This document shows positions 48,423-53,729 of a DNA stretch of 54,369 nt, piece after piece. The notes under the pieces are model-generated. The model searched no databases. It worked only from the letters and a program-made list of their open reading frames with translations, and had not been told where the DNA came from. Source of the stretch: a virus; IMG/VR virus record IMGVR_UViG_3300033148_002840, positions 1-54,369 of that record. One strand, 5' to 3'. The stretch's first letter is position 1; every line of letters starts with the position of its first letter. Position numbers and translations under genes: made by a program.

Positions 48423-48454
48423 TAGTGCTCTAGTGCTCTAGTGCTCTAGTGCTA
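48423..48454. repeat. Four tandem 8-bp repeats in protease leader
   Basis: TAGTGCTC repeated three times plus TAGTGCTA. On the minus strand they lie 15 bases upstream of the protease start, between a TATATA-like box and the ribosome-binding site. Confidence 0.9.
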
Positions 48455-48533
48455 TATATGCCTAAGACCTGCCACTCACTGCCATCATCTCTATTACCGC
48501 TCGTTACAGGGTAGACACTCTTGGGTTTAGGCA

Positions 48534-48734
48534 TTAGGCACCGTCCCTTACACGCTGTAGGAGGTCTATCCTGCCAATGGTCTTGCCACACTTCACGCAA
48601 TAGTAAGCATCATGGTATGGCACCGGCTCCAAACGACCACCACAAACTGAAGCCACTGCCCGACACCGAGGAAGATCACCCTCGCCCGCATCCAGGCGAG
48701 CCTGCGCCTCCAAATATGTCATCTTCTTGGCCAT
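48534..48734 (-). CDS. Zinc-ribbon protein, 66 aa
   Basis: MAKKMTYLEAQARLDAGEGD, then a single CVKCG knuckle late in the protein and an earlier VCGGRL near residue 30 as the other ligand set. The gene overlaps the end of its upstream neighbour by 59 bp. Function unknown. Confidence 0.55.
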   Translation of the reverse strand: MAKKMTYLEAQARLDAGEGDLPRCRAVASVCGGRLEPVPYHDAYYCVKCGKTIGRIDLLQRVRDGA

Positions 48735-49005
48735 GAGTTTCCTCGCAGAACTCTTTTGTTTGATTTATGAAGTCTTCCCAATTCTTTCCACATTCTGGGC
48801 ATCCACCAATCGACTGCATATATTTTGTTGAGAAGATCGTCCCGCACATCGCACACTGGACGACGCCTCTCCTGATTCGTGTGGGACTAAAACGAAGGGG
48901 TGCTCCAGATTGCCGTGCATTTAGGTCGATCTCCACGATAATGTCGCTTTGGTACCCTATTTTAGGCTCTAAACCCCAAATTGTCAACGCAAAAAGCGGC
49001 CCCAT
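48676..49005 (-). CDS. Zinc-ribbon protein, first gene of leftward cargo operon
   Basis: The longest frame gives 109 aa with CAMCGTIF...GGCPECGKNW, a clear zinc ribbon at residues 51-75, and an acidic/Gly-rich tail. A leftward promoter with its -10 at 48959-48964 lies inside the frame. The true start may therefore be downstream, for instance a GTG near 48936, with no visible ribosome-binding site. Confidence 0.6.
   Translation of the reverse strand: MGPLFALTIWGLEPKIGYQSDIIVEIDLNARQSGAPLRFSPTRIRRGVVQCAMCGTIFSTKYMQSIGGCPECGKNWEDFINQTKEFCEETHGQEDDIFGGAGSPGCGRG
48959..48987 (-). promoter_or_regulatory. Leftward sigma70-type promoter of cargo operon
   Basis: Minus strand TTGACA (plus 48982-48987), 17-base spacer, TAAAAT (plus 48959-48964). 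Predicted start near 48952. Confidence 0.65.
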
Positions 49006-49106
49006 TTACTCATTAGGAATCAATTACTAATCGGCCAGAATTTAGTATTTTGCTGTTTTTGGCTACTAGTGGGCACTTTTCACTTCAATCGTCACATGGC
49101 CACAAT

Positions 49107-49159
49107 AAAAAACCTGCCCTTGATGCGCGTCACCCTTGTAGGGGAGAGGCGCGGCAGGT
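49107..49159 (-). terminator. Leftward hairpin with T-run (terminator or attenuator)
   Basis: On the minus strand ACCTGCC (plus 49153-49159) pairs with GGCAGGT (plus 49112-49118), with a GCGC pairing inside. A run of T follows (A-run at plus 49107-49112). Confidence 0.6.
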
Positions 49160-49254
49160 GTGTTACTATCTTTATACGGTGCAGAAGGCCCGCGGTCAAC
49201 AGGAATATCGGAAAAAGTCCCAAGTTTTAGTAAAATTCTTGGTGTTTGCCGGTC

Positions 49255-49280
49255 TGGCCTAAAATTCAGGCCACTTTTTT
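49255..49280 (+). terminator. Rightward rho-independent terminator
   Basis: TGGCCT, loop AAAATTC, AGGCCA, then CTTTTTT. It ends rightward transcription before the early promoter. Confidence 0.65.
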
Positions 49281-49422
49281 GTGAAATTTTGGGGGCCCGG
49301 CAAAAAATACAGGGGCGTCGAATGGGGCGAGAGGTGATAAATCTCTACTATCGGCAAAACGTTATGGGCCTGTACCCCCCACCGTTTGTCGCATTATGCA
49401 CCCGATGCACATTGGACACCGC

Positions 49423-49546
49423 ATGTCGGGAACCAGCCCCCGTTGTGCACACCGCACACCCCAGGACAGCCCATGTCGGGAATCTTGCCCACGGTTGGTA
49501 ATCATTCCGACACTGCATGTCGTGTATGGTAGGGGGCCGACGACAT
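49423..49546. repeat. ATGTCGGGAA motif cluster
   Basis: ATGTCGGGAA at 49423 and 49473, exactly 50 bases apart and embedded in longer similar blocks. An inverted TTCCGACA is at 49505, ATGTCG at 49517, and the complement CGACAT at 49541. Confidence 0.6.
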
Positions 49547-49687
49547 CCAACATCCGGCATCTACCCGCCGCCAGGTATCCGGGCGACAAACAGACTCCGA
49601 TATCCACCAGTCGGACCTAACAACTATCTAACTCGTCGATCATAAGTGCCTAGTGGGTAAGGGTTTACAATTATTCTTGAGATTACC

Positions 49688-49716
49688 TTGACAACCGGCG
49701 AATCATGTTGTAGGCT
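49688..49716 (+). promoter_or_regulatory. Rightward early promoter
   Basis: TTGACA (49688-49693), 17-base spacer, TAGGCT (49711-49716). The first gene starts at 49766. Confidence 0.6.
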
Positions 49717-49765
49717 TAGAGTGTTCATTGACAACAACATACACTAACGCAAAGGGGTAATGATT

Positions 49766-49864
49766 ATGGACACAGAAGAAGTGACAGTATCCGACGACCT
49801 GGTTGACGAGCTCGGCGATATACTCACGGCGCCAGCCGATCAAAATGACGATAATACGGTGTGA
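49766..49864 (+). CDS. Acidic microprotein, 32 aa
   Basis: The ATG follows AAAGGGGTAATGATT. A very acidic product (TEEVTVSDDLVDELGDIL, DQNDDN) with one amphipathic helix. First gene after the promoter. DNA mimicry or inhibition of a host protein would fit such charge, but nothing supports a specific target. Confidence 0.55.
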   Translation: MDTEEVTVSDDLVDELGDILTAPADQNDDNTV

Positions 49865-49880
49865 ACATCCGTTGTGCGGG

Positions 49881-49966
49881 AGTGCCTAGCACCTATCCAC
49901 CAGCTCCAAACGGCCCCGGAGTTGGAGTAGGCGGGCGAAAGACGGGTTCGATTCCTGTCGGGCACT
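49881..49966 (+). tRNA. tRNA-like or decayed tRNA element
   Basis: The 3' part is convincing. The T arm ACGGG/CCTGT encloses TTCGATT (49942-49958), and GGGCACT pairs with AGTGCCT at the 5' end (one G-T). The middle does not form a normal anticodon arm: CTCCAA/TTGGAG leaves a 12-base loop. It may be a tRNA mimic, a decayed tRNA, or an attachment-site-like fragment. Confidence 0.3.
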
Positions 49967-50025
49967 ATGACGATAAAAAGAACATAAATCCTTATGAGAT
50001 GGGCACTTACGAGCGCTGTAAAAAG

Positions 50026-50041
50026 TGACAGATGTCTGTCA
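50026..50041. promoter_or_regulatory. Operator-like palindrome O1
   Basis: TGACAGATGTCTGTCA, seven-base arms with a TG centre, perfect. First of three sites spaced 22 bp. Confidence 0.75.
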
Positions 50042-50044
50042 GAA

Positions 50045-50073
50045 TTGTGACAGGAATCTCCCAAAATTATGAC
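50045..50073 (+). promoter_or_regulatory. Promoter inside the operator cluster
   Basis: TTGTGA (50045-50050), 17 bases, TATGAC (50068-50073). The -35 overlaps O2 and the -10 overlaps O3, so a bound repressor would block it. Confidence 0.45.
50048..50063. promoter_or_regulatory. Operator-like palindrome O2 (degenerate)
   Basis: TGACAGGAATCTCCCA. It keeps the left half and five of seven bases of the right half of the O1/O3 consensus, exactly 22 bp after O1. Confidence 0.6.
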
Positions 50074-50085
50074 GGATTTCCGTCA
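50070..50085. promoter_or_regulatory. Operator-like palindrome O3
   Basis: TGACGGATTTCCGTCA, perfect seven-base arms. 22 bp after O2 and 44 bp after O1. Confidence 0.75.
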
Positions 50086-50152
50086 CTTGTAAACCCTTGT
50101 GCGACAGGGGGTTAGGACAGTGTGGAAATGTTTACACAGAGGGGCACGACCA

Positions 50153-50404
50153 ATGATCTATGCAGAGCTATTATCAAAACCCGGCGGTTTGCCAGTAAGG
50201 GGCAGCGAGACCGTTTTCCTAAACATGGCAGAACTGGCCGCAGCCGACGAACGGCAACGACAGTGTGGCAAGTGCTATTCTGGCGCCCTGGCCACCAATA
50301 TTGCCTTAAACCGACACCGACACAACCGTTGCATGTGGTGCGGGGCGAAAGTGGGGAGCGACCACGTTGATTGCCAAGTTGGGCGAATCAGTAACACAGC
50401 CTAG
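50153..50404 (+). CDS. Zinc-ribbon protein, 83 aa
   Basis: The start follows AGAGGGGCACGACCA. CGKCYSG and CMWCGAK form the ribbon at residues 38-62; the N-terminal part is helical. First full gene behind the operator cluster, so probably the most tightly controlled early gene. Possibly a DNA-binding early regulator. Confidence 0.6.
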   Translation: MIYAELLSKPGGLPVRGSETVFLNMAELAAADERQRQCGKCYSGALATNIALNRHRHNRCMWCGAKVGSDHVDCQVGRISNTA

Positions 50405-50419
50405 CCGGATAGACGTAAC

Positions 50420-50440
50420 GCCTGCGCATAGGGTGCAGGC
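50420..50440. other. Intergenic hairpin
   Basis: GCCTGCGC, loop ATAGG, GTGCAGGC (one G-T). Lies 20 bases before the ATG at 50461. Confidence 0.5.
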
Positions 50441-50460
50441 TAACGAATAAGGGGCGAATT

Positions 50461-50778
50461 ATGCAAACATACCACAATCTACAGACACCAATCCCATTAG
50501 GCTACGACGGACCGCTATCTGTGCGCGACGTAAAGCGATGGCTACAGCATGGTCCCACCGCTTGGCCCGGTGGCGACCCACTATTTTTCATAACCAGTGA
50601 TGGCGCCGCCCTAGCGTTTTCGACAGTTCGGGCAGAATGGCCACTAATATGTTCGGCGATTCGAGACAACCGCCCGGACGGTTGGCAGGTAGTAGCTGTC
50701 GCTGTGAATTATGAGGACGGCGCCCTGTTTGATGCGCACACCGAGCAACGTATTGAGTGCGCGTATGGCGCTGACTAA
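50461..50778 (+). CDS. Hypothetical protein, 105 aa
   Basis: The start follows AAGGGGCGAATT. LSVRDVKRWLQHGPTAW precedes a beta-rich segment (LFFITSDGAALAFS) and WQVVAVAVNYEDGALFD. No known motif; soluble and compact. Confidence 0.6.
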   Translation: MQTYHNLQTPIPLGYDGPLSVRDVKRWLQHGPTAWPGGDPLFFITSDGAALAFSTVRAEWPLICSAIRDNRPDGWQVVAVAVNYEDGALFDAHTEQRIECAYGAD

Positions 50779-50794
50779 CATAAGGAGCTGAATT

Positions 50795-51091
50795 ATGAGC
50801 ACGAAACAAAATGCTCTAGCGTATACCATTGTCGACGGCGTGGTGCGGCAGGTTCGCGTCAGCAGCAACGGCAACCTAGTCGATGCCTGCGAGCCCAGCC
50901 GATGCTACGCACTAGCACGATGCCGTCTGCACAGCCAGCCGTGGCCGCCAATATATCCCACCGCAGACGCCGCAGACGCCGTACAGGACGCTGTAATTGC
51001 TGCCTGTACGCATGACTGGCGCGTGCTAAGCCATGAAGAGATAGAATGTCGCATCTGCAAAACAGTGCGGCTCATCCCGGATGTAGATTGA
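50795..51091 (+). CDS. Hypothetical Cys-containing protein, 98 aa
   Basis: AAGGAGCTGAATT precedes the start. The protein has many Cys (DACEPSRCYALARCRLH, ECRICKTVRL). The C-terminal CxxC with an earlier ACTH could hold a metal. The middle is Ala/Asp-rich. Unknown function. Confidence 0.6.
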   Translation: MSTKQNALAYTIVDGVVRQVRVSSNGNLVDACEPSRCYALARCRLHSQPWPPIYPTADAADAVQDAVIAACTHDWRVLSHEEIECRICKTVRLIPDVD

Positions 51092-51129
51092 CAACATTAA
51101 CCCTAGCCCGGCTAGGCGGAGGATTGCAC

Positions 51130-51333
51130 ATGATAGGAGCTAGACCGATGCGATTAGGAAACACAGCAAGGGCGCGATTGTTGTACTCGGACGGGCGGAT
51201 TGAACACTACACTGACCAGCGGTTATGCCTGGCGGTGTGGTACGCCTTGCCCAAAGGGATACGGGCTGCGTTCCGGGGCGCTGGTGACACCCAGCCCGTT
51301 TACCCTTGGGATTGTGTGGATAGACTCCCGTAA
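51130..51333 (+). CDS. Hypothetical basic protein, 67 aa
   Basis: GGAGGATTGCAC precedes ATG 51130. An alternative ATG at 51148 follows AGGAGCTAGACCG. RLLYSDGRIEHYTDQRLCLAVWY suggests a small beta sheet. A 15-base palindrome (CCTAGCCCGGCTAGG) lies 20 bases upstream. Confidence 0.55.
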   Translation: MIGARPMRLGNTARARLLYSDGRIEHYTDQRLCLAVWYALPKGIRAAFRGAGDTQPVYPWDCVDRLP

Positions 51334-51362
51334 TGGTGCGGGTGTGAATAAGGGGCGAAATA

Positions 51363-51593
51363 ATGATTACACTAGGGTTGATGGTGCGTGACCGGCAGAC
51401 TGGTGAAACCTTCCATATCGGGAATAACCCGCCGAGAAAATGGTTGTTGCGGCACTTTTGCCGACAGCACGCGACTAAAATCTACCGATATACTAAAGAC
51501 GGACGGCGTCGGCACATTGGGTATATCATCGCAGGGCGGTGGTTGGATGTCTTTCGGGTATGCTCATGGAAAGAACCAGAAGGGGTGAAATAA
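51363..51593 (+). CDS. Hypothetical basic protein, 76 aa
   Basis: ATG after AAGGGGCGAAATA. Strongly basic (NPPRKWLLRHFCRQHATK, DGRRRHIGYIIAGRW). A helix followed by a beta hairpin might bind nucleic acid. One-base overlap with the next gene. Confidence 0.6.
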   Translation: MITLGLMVRDRQTGETFHIGNNPPRKWLLRHFCRQHATKIYRYTKDGRRRHIGYIIAGRWLDVFRVCSWKEPEGVK

Positions 51594-51778
51594 TGTCGAC
51601 ATTAGGTGACGCTAACGCAGCTAGTGAAGACGCAGTAGGTCTAATGGATTGGTTGGCTGATAACCCAAATGCGTTTACTCCTGTGGATCACCGCAAGGCA
51701 ATTACTGCCCTCTGTCTGGTGTACGACGCCGCAATGGCTATCGTTGATGCGGAGTACAAAGAGCTTGGAGAACAATAA
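51593..51778 (+). CDS. Hypothetical acidic helical protein, 61 aa
   Basis: The start follows AAGGGGTGAAATA. The product is mostly one helical hairpin (DHRKAITALCLVYDAAMAIVDAEYKEL). Function unknown. Confidence 0.6.
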   Translation: MSTLGDANAASEDAVGLMDWLADNPNAFTPVDHRKAITALCLVYDAAMAIVDAEYKELGEQ

Positions 51779-51779
51779 C

Positions 51780-52157
51780 ATGATAACGTATAGCGAGTTT
51801 CAACCCACTGTGTTCGATTCAAAGGGCGCATTTTTGCCCGATCGACAGGACTGGATAGTAGTGCTGGCCGGTCGCACACGAGACAGCGGGGCGCTAGAGC
51901 AATCTAATTTCGCCACGGCGCTAAAACGGTTGGGGGGTGAATCCAATAGTGTTGAGGTGCATCGGTTTGATCATTGGACGGTTGGTTGGTTAGAGATTAT
52001 TCTCGTTGAGAGGGGATCGGATCAGGTGCACATTGCGGACGCTATTGAGGACGCGCTAGCTGATTACCCTGTGCTTGACGATGACGACTATGCAGACCGC
52101 CAAGCAGAGGAACTTCAGGAGCAATCAGACTATGAAAACTGTCCAACTACATCTTGA
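51780..52157 (+). CDS. Conserved phage-type protein, 125 aa
   Basis: QDWIVVLAGRTRD...EVHRFDHWTVGWLEIILVERGSDQVHIADAIEDALADYPVLDDDDYADRQ is a compact alpha/beta unit that recurs in phages and plasmids with unknown function. The start is ATG 51780, overlapping by one base. A long acidic tail follows. Confidence 0.65.
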   Translation: MITYSEFQPTVFDSKGAFLPDRQDWIVVLAGRTRDSGALEQSNFATALKRLGGESNSVEVHRFDHWTVGWLEIILVERGSDQVHIADAIEDALADYPVLDDDDYADRQAEELQEQSDYENCPTTS

Positions 52158-52338
52158 CGAACAAGACACGCTTGACTTGATTGCGGACCTAAAGGGTGCA
52201 CTCAAGCTGGCGAGGCGGAGTGCGGCCCATCGGACGGTCTGGCGACAAGGTAAAGATGGGCGAGTTTTCATGTATGTTGATGTTCCGCTTGTGGATTGTA
52301 TTGATTGCTGTCTAAAGGAGGATTCAAGTTATGGGTAA
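52132..52338 (+). CDS. Hypothetical protein, 68 aa
   Basis: Starts inside the preceding gene after CAGGAGCAATCAGACT. KTVQLHLDEQDTLDLIADLKGALKLARRSA is followed by a beta end with a CIDCC motif. The Cys pair may bind metal. No family. Confidence 0.55.
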   Translation: MKTVQLHLDEQDTLDLIADLKGALKLARRSAAHRTVWRQGKDGRVFMYVDVPLVDCIDCCLKEDSSYG

Positions 52339-52516
52339 ACAAGAGGATTTCAATCAGGCGGAAAGCATCCTGTTTAACTTTGTCAAGGTGGTGCAAGCCG
52401 CTGGTGGACGTTCCGAGCTAGAAACTGTCTGGCCGGAATTGCTGCCTGTGTACAATGATGCTTTTGGCTTAATGATGGTAGCTGCCATGCAAAAAGATGC
52501 CCAGGAAAAGGCATAG
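52331..52516 (+). CDS. Hypothetical helical protein, 61 aa
   Basis: ATG after AAAGGAGGATTCAAGTT. ILFNFVKVVQAAGG and FGLMMVAAMQKDA are its helices. Small, soluble. Unknown. Confidence 0.6.
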   Translation: MGKQEDFNQAESILFNFVKVVQAAGGRSELETVWPELLPVYNDAFGLMMVAAMQKDAQEKA

Positions 52517-52529
52517 TGTGGTGTTGTCT

Positions 52530-52579
52530 GTCGGGCGGCGCCCCGGTGTAACGCCCCTTGCATCGGGGTTGCTCCCGAC
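52530..52579. other. Structured intergenic RNA hairpin
   Basis: GTCGGG/CCCGAC outer stem and CCCCGGTG/CATCGGGG inner stem (8 pairs, one G-T), joined by an internal loop. Lies 40 bases before the ATG at 52619. Could be a leader regulator or a simple processing element. Confidence 0.5.
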
Positions 52580-52618
52580 TGGATGAATTGGAATCTAGGG
52601 GCAAAAGGGGTATAAACT

Positions 52619-52894
52619 ATGGCGATAGAACCGGAACCTTATTTGTGGATGCAGGAGAATGAAGTCAGTGCACAGGCGGAGTGTGGTTGCGAGCTACACT
52701 TTCTCCGGGGTCCAATGGATGCGGCTTATTTCCAGTGCCCGCTGCACGCCGCTGCCCCGGACCTGCTGGCGGCGTGCGAACACTTCGAGGCAGTCTATGG
52801 GCCTGACCGAACATTCTACGAAATGCAACAGACAATGAAGATGATCCATGAGGCCATTGCTAAGGCCAAGGGGGTGAAAGCATGTTCGGAGTAG
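52619..52894 (+). CDS. Conserved phage-type protein, 91 aa
   Basis: AAGGGGTATAAACT precedes the start. The segment CPLHAAAPDLLAACEHFEAVYG is a recurrent stretch of tailed-phage accessory proteins. CGCELHFLRG and the CPLHAA His/Cys set may bind metal. Role unknown. Confidence 0.65.
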   Translation: MAIEPEPYLWMQENEVSAQAECGCELHFLRGPMDAAYFQCPLHAAAPDLLAACEHFEAVYGPDRTFYEMQQTMKMIHEAIAKAKGVKACSE

Positions 52895-53088
52895 CAACAA
52901 AGCGGCAGTTAGTGGGGCGAAAGCACGTGGCGAATACGGCGTGGCGTTACTGGACACGGGGGCGCGGGGTGTTGTGTCCCGTCTGTGAACATGAGTTTCC
53001 GGATCGGGCCGGTGCAATGCGTTGCCTAATGAGCCATGATCCGGAGCTACAAGCGATGTTCGGGGAATTGTTGGCTATGAGGAGATAG
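52882..53088 (+). CDS. Zinc-binding protein, 68 aa
   Basis: CPVCEHEFPDRAGAMRCLMSH is a C2H2-like zinc finger (CxxC ... H). The N-terminal half is basic (ATKRQLVGRKH). A DNA- or RNA-binding microprotein is plausible. The start follows AAGGGGGTGAAAGC. Confidence 0.65.
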   Translation: MFGVATKRQLVGRKHVANTAWRYWTRGRGVLCPVCEHEFPDRAGAMRCLMSHDPELQAMFGELLAMRR

Positions 53089-53092
53089 TCGA

Positions 53093-53260
53093 ATGAGTAA
53101 GGAACTACCATTCATTAGAATTGAAGTGCGGGACGGCGTTGCGGAAGTTGTTACTAAGACCGAGGGCGTTGAGTTGGAACTAGCGGACTATGATAGTCAC
53201 CCCGATGTTCTCTCGACTTTTGACGTGTATGACGTTGTTGTTGAGGGCCGCAGCCCATAA
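53093..53260 (+). CDS. Acidic small protein, 55 aa
   Basis: ATG after GAGGAGATAGTCGA. Acidic, beta-type product (FIRIEVRDGVAEVVTKTEG, STFDVYDVVVEG). No family recognised. Confidence 0.6.
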   Translation: MSKELPFIRIEVRDGVAEVVTKTEGVELELADYDSHPDVLSTFDVYDVVVEGRSP

Positions 53261-53361
53261 CGGTTTTGAAAAAATCTCGTTGCCTTTGTGGGTATGGGTG
53301 CCTAAAATTAAGAAACCGCAAGGACCAAAATCGAGATGCGACCATTATCTACAGGAAATCT

Positions 53362-53655
53362 ATGGCCATCGTTAGGCATGATATTCAGACCACGCAGGGT
53401 TGGCGGGTCGTTCGCGCGAGACCCATCGGGCAGAGCTTCTTTGCGTATGTGCCCAAAGAGCGTCGCTACAGAAAACTGCGGTGGGCACTTTCGCACCGGG
53501 GAACGGGGCTATTAGTGGGGCCGTATCTTAGGACACTAAAGGCGTGCCGATTGAAGGTGGCGGCCTTGGAGAAAACCGAGGTGAACTGGATGACGTTGAC
53601 GGCGCCCAAAATTGAGGTCGCTGAGACAACACAACGGGTAATAGACGCGCCCTAA
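53362..53655 (+). CDS. Hypothetical basic protein, 97 aa
   Basis: The ATG at 53362 after CAGGAAATCT is preferred to a TTG-started extension. TQGWRVVRARPIGQSFFAYVP has the same opening shape as the GWKVVAR and GYKVVTR units of the join-spanning gene, so a distant relation is possible. The remaining part is basic and beta-rich. Confidence 0.55.
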   Translation: MAIVRHDIQTTQGWRVVRARPIGQSFFAYVPKERRYRKLRWALSHRGTGLLVGPYLRTLKACRLKVAALEKTEVNWMTLTAPKIEVAETTQRVIDAP

Positions 53656-53667
53656 AAGGAGTTAGAT

Positions 53668-53688
53668 ATGAGAGCATTGGCGTGTTGA
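53668..53688 (+). CDS. Six-codon leader-peptide-like ORF
   Basis: AAAAGGAGTTAGAT precedes ATG AGA GCA TTG GCG TGT TGA (MRALAC). It has a better ribosome-binding site than many real genes, but it is very short. It could be a leader peptide upstream of 53730 or the remnant of a lost gene. Confidence 0.3.
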   Translation: MRALAC

Positions 53689-53729
53689 TTCTACGGAGTA
53701 GCTTCCAACGGTGAATGGAGAAGGTAGCC

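Larger units (their letters stand above)
49006..49765. other. Divergent non-coding control region, 760 bp
   Basis: Between the first leftward and the first rightward gene. Short frames here have poor protein character. Contents: a leftward hairpin terminator (49107-49159), a rightward terminator (49255-49280), repeated ATGTCG-type motifs (49423-49546) and a rightward promoter (49688-49716). An origin of replication could lie here; that is inference. Confidence 0.6.

Noticed and set aside
49050-49620. Rightward open frames of 70-113 codons in the control region
   Set aside because: They overlap two terminator hairpins, have poor amino-acid character and no ribosome-binding sites.
51092-51129. 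Promoter from TTGACA near 51089
   Set aside because: No acceptable -10 at 16-18 bp; the following palindrome may be a hairpin only.
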